Shown: in pieces, positions 24,065 to 37,000 of the stretch | How positions within the stretch are numbered: the stretch's first letter is position 1 | How the letters are laid out: every line of letters begins with the position of its first letter | Source: Inia geoffrensis | Taxonomy: Eukaryota > Chordata > Mammalia > Artiodactyla > Iniidae | Assembly (NCBI GenBank): GCA_036417435.1 | Contig: CM070899.1 | Location: 168,173,494-168,237,493 of the forward strand | DNA: 64,000 nucleotides | Direction: 5' to 3' | Notes under the pieces: generated by a model | The model's input: the letters and a program-made list of their open reading frames with translations, nothing else | Told to the model about the DNA's origin: nothing | The model's database searches: none | Program-made: the position numbers and the translations under genes

Positions 24065-25438
24065 GGCAAGTAGGGACCAGTACAGAGATGAAGAAAAATA
24101 CGGGTGTAAGTTCACCGAGGTTTAATCCTAATGGCTGATATTTCAAATCTTCTATCACTTCCGGAGGAAATATGATAATATGTTGCCCCTACTCCTTTCC
24201 CAACTTCTGAAGAAGCATTTTGACTGGGAATTAGGTAAAATTTATTCTCCATATAAGTGAAGATGTTTAAACTGCAATTGTGTGCAATTAGAAAGCAGTA
24301 TTCTTTCAGTGGCATGAAGACTAACCTACTCAGGAACATTAAAATGTACAGAGGTTCACACTTTTGTGATAATATTTTATCATTTTGAAAACTTATTCTT
24401 AATAGACCCTCACATTGCATTTCAGTAAAGTGGTTTCATTTTCTTTAACAACCATTAATAGCTATTAGAGATAAAAAAATAAGGCTTTATATAGATCATT
24501 AAAGTACATGTAAGTAATTTGTAATTGACAATTAAATCAGCATGGCAATGCATTATCATAAGTTTGATAGATCTGCCTTTTTTAATGTACTAAGAAGAAA
24601 GGGCTCCTTTGTAAGACATCCCATTACAGACTATTCTTGCATTTTAATTGATCACAAAGAACACATTGTCTTCATATATGTGCTTGGTAATCATCTTTTT
24701 GGGAGGATTTGGAGGCTGTGTGTGGGAGTTTGGTTCGTGCTAGAAGCAGTGTCCTTGGTGAAATTTGGAATTAGCAGTGACCTTTAAACCTTTCTCTTTG
24801 CCATTGTCATAGTAAGTAAGATAAAAGAGTTAGAGCTTTCCACTTGGAAAGTCCAAGTTCCTCATTTTCTCTTTCCTTCTCCTTTTCCTTCATCTCCCGA
24901 AGGACAGATGAATGAATGTGTCATGAGGCTGGATCTCAATGTTACCATGACGATGGCCACAAAGATGTTGTGGGGGGGACCCCCGTTCCTGGGCAGCCAA
25001 TGGGCATTGACCTTATCCTGTCAAACCATAGAGGATGCGTGTGGACTATGTTTGTGTGTAAAATTTGGACTCTTCTCCCCTTCCCCCACCCCCAGGAAAT
25101 TTGTGGACTTATTCCTAGGAAACTTGTGGACCATCCAGAAATTCCAGTTAAAAGAGTTTCTATGTTTAGATTAAAATACAGAAACATAACTACATTTGAG
25201 AGGGAATTCTAATCATTGATATATATTTTTTTCTCAGATGGAACTTATTAAAATTTTTATAGATAATTGATTAATTCCCGCTTTTCTTTATTTCCTTATA
25301 CCATACAGTAACAATGAAATTTATCCATTTAGTGTAAACCTTAAAAAACAGAGCGCGTTCTCTATATTTTAAACTATGAGAAAAGCGAACAATCAAAAGG
25401 TTCCTCTCTATATAATTTGCTAGATTCTGAGATAGGTC
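24065..25438. other. Non-coding region, nothing recognised
   Basis: AT-rich DNA with short frames only. Neither a repeat family nor an exon could be supported. Confidence 0.5.
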
Positions 25439-25452
25439 AAAATACCAATAGG

Positions 25453-25815
25453 AAGGAAAAAAAATGTCACGAAAAACCTAGGGGTAAGACAGGAATAAAG
25501 ACACAGACCTACTAGAGAATGGACTTGAGGATATGGGGAGGGGGAAGGGTAAGCTGTGACAAAGCGAGAGAGAGGCATGGACATATATACACTACCAAAC
25601 GTAAGGTAGATAGCTAGTGGGAAGCAGCCGCATAGCACGGGGAGATCAGCTCGGTGCTTTGTGACCGCCTGGAGGGGTGGGATAGGGAGGGTGGGAGGGA
25701 GACGCAGGATGGAAGAGATATGGGAACATATGTATATGTATAACTGATTCACTTTGTTATAAAGCAGAAACTAACACACCATTGTAAAGCAATTATATTC
25801 CAATAAAGATGAAAA
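25453..25815 (+). mobile_element. Young 5'-truncated L1 (3' UTR)
   Basis: A cetartiodactyl L1 3' UTR in + orientation: ggcatggacatatatacact, tagctagtgggaagcagccg, ttcactttgttataaagcag, then ccaataaagatg with a short A tail. An exact 14-base direct repeat aaaataccaatagg flanks it (25439-25452 and 25816-25829). The intact duplication and low apparent decay suggest relatively recent insertion. Confidence 0.93.
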
Positions 25816-26180
25816 AAAATACCAATAGGGTTTTTTCCCTGTAATATCTAAGAAAGGTATCTTATAATACGGATGTAGTCAAGTTTTACGTGAGTCTGAT
25901 TAATCTCGTAAAGATTTATCTGCTTCCTACTATTAATTCATAAATTTTGTAGGATTTCATGTGAGATAAGTGCATCACATTAGAAGTGAAAGAGAACGAT
26001 GGGTGCTTTTAAAGCAATTTTAAAATTATTGAAATTAGTTAGATATTGGTACCCAAATGGTAGAAATTAAAATTTTAATTTAACTAGGAAGGAGAAAACT
26101 GTCTTGTATAATCAGATTGAGTATCTTTACACTATAGAATAGCTCCATGCTATCCACACAGCAGATACTCACTGTTTTTT

Positions 26181-26316
26181 AAAAATTAAATTGAATTAAT
26201 GAATTAGAGGAGTTCAAACCACACCTGAAGTGACCATGGCACAACTGTAAAAATTAAATTGAATTAAGGAATTAGAGGAGTTCAAACCACAGCTGAAGTG
26301 ACCATGGCACAACTGT
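26181..26316. repeat. 68-base tandem duplication
   Basis: Two head-to-tail copies (26181-26248 and 26249-26316) beginning aaaaattaaattgaattaa and ending accatggcacaactgt. They differ at about two positions, so the duplication is fairly recent. It is non-coding. Confidence 0.95.
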
Positions 26317-28916
26317 AAATCAACCAGTCTCTCCAACTTCCCTGCAGACTCTCTGGGAGGAATGTGGGAAGTGTCAGCATCAGAATCACAATGGTTGTGC
26401 TCTCCTATTGCCAAATATAATGGGTCTATATGAGTGTACTGAAGAGGGAACATTGCACTCAGAGAAGGCCCCCTGCCCTGCGGACTCTCCCCAGTAGTAG
26501 GAAGGCACAAGCCCAAAGCATAATTGATGAAAATGTTAAGAGAATGCTGTAGAAGTGTATAAATTGTTTATTTTATGGGAAGAAGCTAAAAGTCACAGAG
26601 AGATTTTCTGAAGGTCAGCCATGGACAGCCTTCTTGGCAGCGGTGATCTTTAATTTTCAGATCCCGCCACCTCAATTTGATTCTGCTATTTGAAACATGT
26701 TTCAAGGTATTAATGAAAGAATTAAGATTGGCAAAGCCATGGAGACTCCTGATTGCAGAAAGCAGGCAGCAAAATGGCTGATAACTTTAAAATGTGTGGT
26801 CAGTCAGTAGTGAAAACGTAACCGATCTTCAGAGATACTTTTTTTCCCTTTCTGGTAGTGTGCTAAAACCTCACTAATTCAAAACAGTCTTTCCTAAAAT
26901 TGGAGGATTTCCCAAATAAACTATATTTGTAAATATTAAACTAAGGCATACATACACTACTTAGTTGAATTAAGTATGTTAAATGAAAACAAATATGTCA
27001 CAACAGAGCTAGAGTACATGTATTTTCTAAACTTTAAAATACCAAGTTACGTCGTTTACTTTTTTAAATTGTATACAAAAGAATTACGTATTCTTTGGGA
27101 TTTCTAATTAAGATGGTGTTTTGACTTAACGGCCCTTGACGTAATTCAAAGATGGAGTACACGAAAAACAAAAATTCATTCTCCACAAGCAATTATGGTT
27201 TTATGCCAAGAATAAAAAGATGTTTTCATTTGAGAAAAATCTGTTAATATAATACAAGATCTCCGTAGGTCAGTAAGAAAAAAATGATCTCAGAAGATAG
27301 TAAAATTAAACCTTTATTCCTGAGGTGGGGGTGTGGGGGGGTAGTCTGAGAAAACCAGGAGCGCAGAGGAACTTTGAAAACTTAATAAAAGACAACTATC
27401 TTAAAGCAGCCCTTGAATGAGAGATGAGCAAGAGTGCAAATTATCACTCATTAAATAATGTTTTGGAAGGTTGGATCATAGCAATAAGACATGGAACTGA
27501 CATACTGATATGCCAATTCCAGTTAGGAACACAAAGATAAAAAATATGTCATTTGCTCATGAAATGCATGTTTACGACTCTGATCATGAAACAATGAGAT
27601 AATCAACTAAAAAATCTCTGAGAATTTAAGGAGAACGTAGTAACAAATGTTTTAACTCAATAACTTTATCAAAATTCATTAGTAACACGTGTGGAAACTA
27701 TTTGAAGAAAACATTAATTCTCCCTGAGAGAGAAAGAAATGAAGATTTTAGTAGATTTAGAGTTTACCCGTGTTTCCAAGTGGAGGGAGCAGGTTCTGTA
27801 AAGATGTTAAGTTTTCCCAAGAAATCTAAGGTTTCAATTGAAATACCCATCAAAATCTCAGTAAAAAAAATTTTTGAGTGGACAAGATTATTCTAAAGTT
27901 CAACTTGAATTTCCCTTTGCAAGAAAAGAGTACTAATTAGGGTAACTGGCATTCCAGCTGTTATAAAACACATCTACCGAGCGTTCCAACTTAAAACAAT
28001 GAGGTACCAATGTAAGAAATGAGAGATTCAGTAGCACTTAATCAAATACATCAACACATGCATCATACCCCCAAAACCACTAGGAAAAGAATGAATCACA
28101 TAATAAATGATAGAGGTAAAACTGCCTGTTTGTAAAAGAGGGAAAACTGAGGTTGAAGTTTATTCTTCAAAATAATTCTGGATGAATAAAAGAGTAAAAA
28201 TAAAAACCAACAGAATACAAAGGTAAAAAGCTTAACCTACTTTCAGGGCAAGCAAGACTTTTTATGTAAAAAGTAAAAGTGTAAGGGAAATTATTGAAAT
28301 AATTATGTAAAATATTTTAATTCAGTACCCCCAGTTTTTTTAATTGAAAGCAAGGTAAATGATGATCTGGGACAAATTTTATAAATCCTTTTTTAAAAAG
28401 AATTAAAATAGAGAAATATATAGAGAAGTGCTACAGCTCTATTCAGAAATCACCAGTTTATGACTGAGGCACCAGAAACTGATCTTTTAGAAAAGAAGAC
28501 AAATGACAATAAACTTTGGGGAAAATATTTATCTTCATTAGAAAGAAACACAAATCAAACAGTGACATAATCTGCTTCACTCGTCACGTATACTGACTCA
28601 AAGGAGAGTCAGTGTGTTTGAGATTGGCAAACCAAGAACTCTGGTCTTGTGGGCAAGTATCAACTGTTGCAAATCTTCTGCAAAACAATTTGGTAATTTG
28701 TGTTAAGACTTGACTTAGTTTTCATCTCTCAGAAGAAAATCAGAAGTGCCCACAAACATTCATGTTTCAGAATTTTCATCTCAATGTTATGTATAAAAGT
28801 GAAAACTTAGAAACACTGCTAATATCTAATCTTACGGAAGTGGTTAAATAAGTTGTGAGACAGCAGTAAAATGAAATAACATGCAATCCTTGGAAAACAT
28901 TTTTTCAGATATTGTT

Positions 28917-29050
28917 GGGGAATTCCCTGGCAGTCCAGTGGTTAGGACTCAGTGCTCTCACTGCTGGGGACCCAGGTTCGATCCCTGGTCGGGGAACTAG
29001 GATCCCACAGGCCACATGGCATACCAAAAAAAAAAAAAAAAAAAAAAAAA
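28917..29050 (+). mobile_element. Short CHR-related SINE
   Basis: A tRNA-like head ggggaattccctggcagtcc with a B-box-like ggttcgatccc, a short body ending ccacatggcatacc, and a poly-A tail. It is shorter than the long CHR form. No clear target-site duplication. Confidence 0.88.
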
Positions 29051-29109
29051 ATTACTTATGGGAGAAAAATAGCTCATGTCTTAAAAAAGGATTAAAAGTT
29101 ATATGATCA

Positions 29110-29321
29110 GGGCTTCCCTGGTGGCGCAGTGGTTGAGAGTCCGCCTGCCGATGCGGGGGACACGGGTTCGTGCCCCGGTCTGGGAGGATCCCACGTGCCG
29201 CGGAGCAGCTGGGCCCGTGAGCCATGGCCGCTGATCCTGCGCATCCGGAGCCTGTGCTCCACAACGGGAGAGGCCACAATGGTGAGAGGCCCGCGTACCA
29301 CAAAAAAAAAAAAAAAAAAAA
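29110..29321 (+). mobile_element. CHR-1-type SINE
   Basis: The full short form from gggcttccctggtggcgcag to gcccgcgtaccac plus poly-A. The exact direct repeat ttatatgatca flanks it (29099-29109 and 29322-29332). Confidence 0.96.
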
Positions 29322-29532
29322 TTATATGATCAATACACCTCCATTTGTATATAAAGAGATGAAGTATATGTATTGAAAATAACTAAAAGGAAATGTACCA
29401 AAAGTTAAACAATTATTTTTTTCTAGTCAGATTTAGGTGACAATTTTTCTTCTTTATACTTTTCTATATTTCTGGGCAATATTGTGAACATGAATTGCTT
29501 TTATAATCATTAAAAATAATAAATGTTATTTC

Positions 29533-32500
29533 TAGAAGAATCACATTCGATGTCCAAGTTATCCCTAAATCTGAGTTAATCGCATCTAAATTAAGAACGT
29601 TTTAATAGTAAAGTTTTAGTGGTATAATGTTATACGCTCAGTGGGAATTCAGTATATTGATAAGTATCATTTGTAGCAACATGCTAAGTATAGGCTCAAA
29701 AAACGGCAATTATTTCCCAGGGATAGATAAATAATTGTTATAAAACAAGTTTGGTTTCAGCCTGAAATAGCCTGGAAGTAGGATTCAATAAGTTGCTCAC
29801 AAATGACACGACTGACAGGCTTTTCTCTGTGTGTCAACATGGTTTGGGTATTATTTGGGGCAGCTAGTGTTACCAGTGGCTTTGTACAACCCTAATGGGC
29901 TTGCAGATGTTCTGGCATTGAGCCTTCATTTATAGAAATGGAATGAAGTGCATTCAGGTGCTTACGGCATCTTTTTGAGGTTCATATGTGTTGTCTGGTT
30001 GTGCGCATGTGTTATTTTGGTGTGTGTGCATGTTTTCCTATGAAATATTCCTTTTGAAGTTCAGAGCTTAGGCAGAGAAGCGTGAGTTTAGCAGGTGTAA
30101 CTTTTGAATGCATAAAATAGCAGCGTTAATCTCATGTTCTGATTGACACCAAACAAAATGCAGACTAGCTCTTTGTTCTCCAAAACACAGTGGGATGTAT
30201 GCATGTGTGTCTGTGTTGGATGTGCATGCGTGCACACGTGTGCACGCATGCACGTGTGTATATGTGTGTGCACGTCTGTGGGTGTGGTTTGTTCAAAGGA
30301 AGAAAAATATTTGAAAAGTGCAACCACAGACTGATGCATTTGGCATCCTTCAAACTGTGTCTTGCAAGGAGCAATTCTGATGGCAGGCCCATGCCACACA
30401 CGCTAAGGGAATGTGACAGTGGTCTCTGTTGGGAGGACCGCTGCTGTGCCGACCTGCTTACATCTCCCAGATGTGCTGGCCCAGGCTGCATAGACCTCTG
30501 GTGACCAGCCTGAGAGCTTCAGATATGGTATCACACCAGCCTTTCAACAATAACAAAAACCAAAACTGATCCATGGGCCAGGGGTCTGTAAACTGACTGC
30601 ATCGGGTAAGATGATTACACAGAGACAAGTTTACCTGAAGGAAGAATAAGAAAGTTTTATTTCCCAGTAATTTTGTTTTCTTGATTTTTTTTTTTTTTTT
30701 GGAGGTGGTTCAGGCTTTTCATCTTTTGTCAACTTCCCTACTGTACATGGCTACAGACAGGCACTGTGGCTTTTATTGCCAGCTGCCCCCAGAGAGTCAT
30801 GAGAGTTCAGAGTAGGAAAAAGTGCTCTTTAAAGATACTGGAGTCACGTGGAACCTTTGATCATCTGAAAATAAAGGCAGCTAACTTTGTATCACATGAT
30901 TGTGCACGGACCACATTAGGCTGACACTTGCTTCCACATTCACTCCCTCCTTTCCATCCTGTCCACCTCTGTTAGTTTCTCCTGCCATGGCACACCCTTT
31001 GTGCCATGCGTCTCCCCATTCTGGTTCTTTGATCATTGGGTCATTTATTTATTCTAGGATGCAAAGAACATTTATTGAGCACGTACTATTTATCAGGCGT
31101 CTTAGTAGGCACCGGAGAAATGGAAATTATCATAATGGTCCCTAGTCTCAAGGAACCAATGAAAAGTAATTTACTAGTCTGTTGCTGCAACAAGGCTGCA
31201 TACAGATAAGTCTGCAGTAATGGTTTGCAACAATACACATTTACACTATGAGTCTGCAGGTCAGCTGTAGCTTGGCAGATGTTGGTTGGGTGGCTCTCTT
31301 TCAGGCTGTGATTCAGCTATGCTTGGCTCCAGACTGTGGGTTGGGTTCAGATCTTCTCCATGTATATTCATTCTGAGGCCCAGATGGAAGGGGCAGCAGA
31401 TTCCCTGGGGCATACTTTTCCCATGGCAGGCCACAGAGCGTCAACACCCAAACTACACCACACAAGCACATTTAATATAATGCTGGCTAACATTTCAATA
31501 GCTGAGTCAAGTCACATTGTCAAGCCGAATGTCAATGGAGTGGGGAAATATATTTTACACACTGTAGTGCACTACAAGGTCACATGATAGAGGGAGGGCG
31601 TGAAGAATTTGCAAGATAATCTTATCTACCGCACAGATTGTGACATTAAAGTAATGTCTTAAATAGTACAAGGTGTAGAGGAAGTATAGAGAAGTATCTC
31701 AGAGGAGGGGCACATCAGTCAGGGTTCAACCAGAGAAGGAGAGCCAGTAGGATGGATAGTTAGAAGATAGATAAATAGGTAGGTGGATGGTGGATGGATG
31801 GATGGAAAGGTGGATGGATAGATAGATGATGGGTGGAAAGATAGATAGTTAGATAGGAGATAGATAAATAGACTATAGATAGAGTTTAGAAGATACATGA
31901 TAGATAGAAGGTGGATAATAAATGGATGGATAGATAGATGATACATGATGGATGGATGGATGGGTGGGTGGATGGAAGGAAGGGAAGCAAGAAAAGGAAA
32001 GAAAGGAAAAAGAAAGACGGATAGATTGATAAGTACATAAATAGACAATACATAGATGGCAGATAGATACATAGTTGTTACAGGGATTTGACTTTAGTAG
32101 CTGTGACAGTAGGTTAAGCAGTCTCTGTAAGGCTTTTCTGCATTGGGTGCTGGACCTTGACATCCACAGCCAAAGAGTCAAGAAGGAAAAATGGGTGTAA
32201 AGTTGGAGCGACCAAGGGCAGGCTAGAATGCACAAACACTACATACTACATGTTTGTATTCAAGGATGGACTAAAACACATCAGTTCTTGTTGCCTCTGC
32301 CTTGGGGACCTTGGGGACAGAAGTAAACACACACGCCTGGCACAGAGGTCAGGGACACTCAGGAGGATTGGGAAGGCAGAGCTGCTGCTTCTCACCAAGG
32401 AGGCGAGTCAGTACATCAGCAGCCATGTGTGCAAGCTGCAAAATGACTGCCGCTTCCCTTCTGGCCTTCACGTCTCCCAAGACTCTTCCTTGTGGCTCAC

Positions 32501-32933
32501 TCCAACTAGAAACATTTTATTAAAAAAAGAAAAGTGAATTCTGGGCAATGTAGTTCAGCCACTGCTGGACACAGTGAATTAGGAAATGATTTCAGGGAAG
32601 GTGATGTTTGAACTGAATCTTTAAGGATGAACAGGAGTTACCCAGGAAGGAGGAACGGCAGTTGAGGTAGACACAAAGTATGAGAGAGGTAAGACTCCAG
32701 AATATGGAAGGTCCTGGTGTGGAAGCCAGAGCCACCAGGAACACACCCACAGTCCAGATTGGGTTTATTTAACTTGCAACTACAAAGGAGAATACACACC
32801 AAGGGTATGATGGAGCATCTTAGGAAGAGGAGGTCGGAAGGGGTTTATTATAGACATAGGGCTTATGCACGTACTGAGGACGTGTAAAGGCAGTGGAAGC
32901 CAGTTCCAGATTGGGTGTTTTCAGGAATTATTG
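29533..32933. other. Non-coding region with simple repeats
   Basis: No supported gene. It contains an alternating purine-pyrimidine tgtgca-type tract (about 30195-30290), a T-run near 30685, and a large GATA/GATG simple repeat (31750-32055). Sequence at 31.16-31.62 kb may be an old transposon remnant, but I could not name it. Confidence 0.5.
31750..32055. repeat. GATA/GATG-rich simple repeat
   Basis: Degenerate tetranucleotide repeats (gatggatggatgg, gatagatagatgat, aggaagggaag). The minus-strand frames across it (Ser/Ile/His/Pro repeats) are artefacts of the repeat. Confidence 0.93.
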
Positions 32934-32938
32934 GGTAT

Positions 32939-33279
32939 TGTTATGGACTGACTTGTGTGCCACGCCCCCCACCTCCCCGCCACATTCATGTATTGAAGTC
33001 TTAACCCCCTTTCATGAGGTCTTAAGGGTTGGATCCAATAGCACTGGTGTCTTTATAAGAAGAGGAAGAGACACCAGGGATGCACAGAGGAAAGGCTGTG
33101 TGAGGACACAGTGAGAAGGCGGCTGTCTGCAAGCCAAGCAAAGAGCCCTCAGGAGAAGCCAAACCTGCTCACACTTTGATCTTGGATAGCCAGCCTCCAG
33201 AACTGTGAGAAAATTGATTTCTGTTATTTCAGCCCCCCTGTCTGTGGTATTGTTGTGGCAGCCCAAGCAGACTGATACA
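32939..33279 (+). mobile_element. Solo MaLR-type LTR
   Basis: It starts tgttatggactgacttgtgt and ends ...gcagactgatacA, with MaLR-like internal motifs: gtgtctttataagaagagga, gtgaggacacagtgagaagg, cagcctccagaactgtgaga. TG...CA ends and flanking ggtat/ggcat (32934-32938, 33280-33284) suit a 5-base duplication with one change. No internal retroviral sequence remains. Confidence 0.78.
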
Positions 33280-33599
33280 GGCATCTTGGCATCTCATCTA
33301 GAGAGCAGGAGGATTAAAGCAGAGCTCAGTCGTCACTGGTACGTAAGCAGTCAAAAGATGGGGATATTTTGTACCTGCAATGTCTTTGTCTTTCTCTTGT
33401 TCCACCATGATCTCAAAGTTTGATTATTTTTGTATTCTGTAAGAGTTGTTTATGTTTAGTTGGAAGCATCATGGCATACCTGTCAGCTACCAGCTGCAGG
33501 AGTTGTTTTTGACTTTCTCATTGGCATATTCGAAAAAGGATGCTCATTTACTGACCCAGAAGTTACACTGAATCTTCATTTCCTATGATGTGGAATCCA

Positions 33600-34000
33600 G
33601 ATTCTTTTGCTCCATTGACAAGATTCACAGGCTGGCCTCCCTCTTCCTTGTTTCTTTTATTTCCCCACATTTGTCAATACTCATGCTCTTCTAGTCAGAC
33701 TTTCTGTCTCCTAGATAAACTCTTCTCACGCTGGTTCCCTCTGCTTGGGGCGAGCATCCTCACGCTTTGTCTCCACGTCCTCCCCAAATGCAAGCATATT
33801 CTTCAAGATGCCCTCAGGTCTTATTCCTCTCATATCCCTCCAGCCAACTCTTACCTCTCCTTCCTTGGAACTCTTACGGCTCACAGAACATCACAGCAGT
33901 AGACCTGATATTGTTCTTTGTATCGTGTAAGTTCTGCCTTCTAACATGATTATACATTCGCTGAGTACAGGGGCCATGACTGGTACCCCTTTCGAATTCA
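33600..34000 (+). mobile_element. L2 LINE fragment (tentative)
   Basis: Pyrimidine-rich sequence resembles the L2 3' part: cacgctggttccctctgctt, ttcaagatgccctcaggtct, cgctgagtacaggggccatg. Decayed; edges are approximate. Confidence 0.5.
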
Positions 34001-37000
34001 GCTTTAGATAGCTAACATGTCAGTCCCTAAAAAAATTTAAAAAAAAACTGGGACCATATTATGACATCTGGGTATCTCCTTTGCTGCTGAGATGATGTTC
34101 TTTCCTTATTCATGTATTCAGCCAACCAGGCAACAAGTATTTTTTGAGTCCCTGTTTTTCTGCTTAGCGCTTCATAAAGCCAAGTCCTGAAGGAGATGCA
34201 GAAATAAACCCAGTGAGAGGTTGGGGATAACCGGGAGAGTTTTGCACATGTAGGAAACAGCATGAACAATAGCACAGAGGCAGGAGAAATCACATATATG
34301 AGGACTTGAAAAAAGTTAACGGTGCAAAGAATGTTGTGTGTTGGCTGAGACAACCCGCGAGAGGAGGTTGGAGATGTGCAGGTGCCTTGTGAACCGTATT
34401 ATGCGACTTGGACTTCATCATGGGGCAGGGGGAAAGCTCTGATGGGTTCTAAGCTGGGGGCAACTAATGAGCATCTTTTGATATCAGAGACTGCTGAAAT
34501 GTAAAGCGTGGGTCAGAGATTCCTTAAGAACTGGGAGAGCCTGAATTAGAGCATACATGGTGACAAGTAGGTGGGTTCTAGAGAAATTCTTGTTCAATTG
34601 ACTCACTGTCTCCCTGGCAACTTTTACTCACAAGCATTCTAATTCCTGTATATTTATATCCATCCAGTCATGTTTTGGTTATGGAATTAAAAATGGTCAC
34701 AAGGTTTAGTTGAAACTGGGTTTAATTGCATTGGATCTGTTCGCTCTGTGAATATTCAGGGAGCACTTGTGGGTCCTCTCCTCTAAGTGTGTGATACTTC
34801 ACTCAAAAGTTTAAAACCACTGACCCCGGAATATGCTTTCCAGGTCTAGAGTTTATAGTTCCTTATAACTTTTGGAATCCTAATCTGGCCACGTGCACAG
34901 TTCATAAACGACTTCTGCTGTTGCCTTTTGGAGCTGGTGGACCCAGCCAGCCTATGGAAGCAATACAAGTTTGTTCTGCATGGTTTCTTTCCTACTCTGC
35001 AAGCTGGATGCAGCCCCTCTACCCCCTCCCCTCCCTTCCTCGTTTTTTAGTTATGCCTTCAAGGAGATGGTGACGAACAGCAGGGCACTTTTCACTGCCA
35101 TCTCAAAGTCAGGGCAAGTAGATGAACGTTCGGCTCGAGTCAGCCTGGAGCAAGCAGAATTTGCTCCAGGACCTCTTGGATCTGCCCCTCCCCATTCCGC
35201 CCCAGCGAGTATGCAGGTGTGGAAGTAGCCTGCTTCCTTAATTTAAAATCAGGCTGCCTTTTAAAGTTATTGCCCCAGTTCCCAACTGATTCCTGAAAGT
35301 TTTGGAATGTTCCTGCCTCTGCTTTGCACTGCCCTGCTTTTTCATCTAGCATCTAAACAGGTAATTCGTGATCTCCTATATGGCAAGGTAACTTAAAACC
35401 TCAAATGCATATGTTTTCTCTCTCCAGCTGGGTTTAAGCTCCTTTGGTGATGTGTTCAGTCCTCTCTTTCACTGGAGCATCTTTCTTTGCCTCCTCCTCG
35501 AATTTTGGTTTGCCTGGGGTTCTGGTCTTGGTCAGAAGCCCTCAATACTCCTCCCGGCCAACCTCATCCACTGCAGTGGTTCTAACTCCTCTGCTTGGAA
35601 GACCTGCCTGCAGGCGTCTCCAGCTCAGATTATCCCCGGTGGAATCGGTTGTCTTGCCCATCTACCCTGTTTGCCTTTTTGGGTTTCCATTCACTTAGCA
35701 ATGTCATCATTTGCCAAAATGTTCAGGTTAGAGAACATCAGAATTATCTTTAACTCGGCTGTTTTCTCCATTCCACCCATTCAGTTGTCCCTATCGTGAT
35801 TGTACCACTAAAATATCTTTTTACCCCTTCTTCTCTCTAGAGACGTACTGCCCGGACCACGTAGGACAGTGAAAAGAGCTGAGCTTGCCCCCATCTCTGC
35901 CAGCATCACTGCCCTTGTTGGCTTGGGCCTCTCTTGACCTCCCAGGCCCCAGTGTCCTCATTTGCGTGATGTGGATGATAATAGCAATTTACTGAATTGC
36001 TCTGGTAATGGAGTGATTTCATCTTATGTGGAGGATCTCAAGCCCAACTAATAGGCAGTGGTCACGAATAGAAGACCCATCTCACAGGCCACACGGCACA
36101 CTGAAACCAGAGTCACCTTTCTAGATCCAGAGACGTTTAAAATCTTTCATAGCTTTCGACGGCCAGGTTTTAGTCTGGGATGCAGTGTCCTTCCTCCCTC
36201 AGCTTGGGGCCGCTCTGTGCCTCATCCCCAATCCTCTTTGGCCTCTAGGAACTTTCCCTTGACGATCGTGACCTAGTCATGTTCTTCATGCATTTCCGAT
36301 ACCCACCATAACAATATTTAACTGACGTAACAGGAATGGAGAGGTCAACGTCACGTTTCGTGTTGATCCCTGCAACGTAAAACAAAATCGAATTAATACA
36401 TTTTTGAAATTGAGGAAGCATCTCATTAGGAACCACCTTGAGAATGTGTGGGTGGCCTTTAATGGCATTTACTGTTTTGTTTTTAATAGCAGGCGGAGGA
36501 GGAAACTTAACAAGGGGATCACTTGCTGTAAATCCCTGGGGAATCTCAATGAGCTGAGAGGGAAGTAGGGCAGGACTACACTGGGCGAAGGGGATAACTT
36601 ACCAACATGTATCAAGAGTTAAATACAGGAAATACGTCGACTGAAAATGAATGAAGCAAAAATTAGACTGACTTCCGATGCTTGCTTCCTGCCCATAAAG
36701 ACACTCGTATTTTCCAAGATTTCCCGCAAATCACCCTCCAACTCCCGCTAATCTTAATTCTGAAAGTTTTGTCTACTCGTCTGTTCCTCAGTGCCTGGTC
36801 CTACCTGCCTGCAATTTGTCAACTCCCAAACTTCAGCGTTGATGGAAAGTAATGAGCGAAATGTATCACTTTTCATTTTATTTTCTGTGCACCCACATAA
36901 ATGGTGCCCTAAAGTTTAAAAAAATATTAAGACAACAAGCTGATCATTCCATCTCAACGAATCTATCAACTTCTTAAAGTCAGAAACACAGCCTTCTGCA

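Larger units (their letters stand above)
27180..29520 (+). mobile_element. Old degenerate L1/HAL1-type LINE
   Basis: A diverged + strand LINE. About 27.80-27.95 kb resembles the L1 ORF2 region 'cccatcaaaatctcagtaaa ... gacaagattattctaaagtt'. About 28.75-28.90 kb resembles 'aagtgaaaacttagaaacac ... gtggttaaataagttgtgag'. About 29.38-29.52 kb resembles a LINE 3' UTR ending 'cttttataatcattaaaaat'. There is no intact frame. Two SINEs interrupt it. The 5' boundary is uncertain. Confidence 0.6.

Noticed and set aside
31750..32055. Regularly repeated units as a possible CRISPR-like array
   Set aside because: Tetranucleotide simple repeat without unique spacers; eukaryotic context.
31719..32235. Minus-strand frames rich in Ser/Ile/His/Pro
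   Set aside because: They are artefacts of the GATA/GATG simple repeat.
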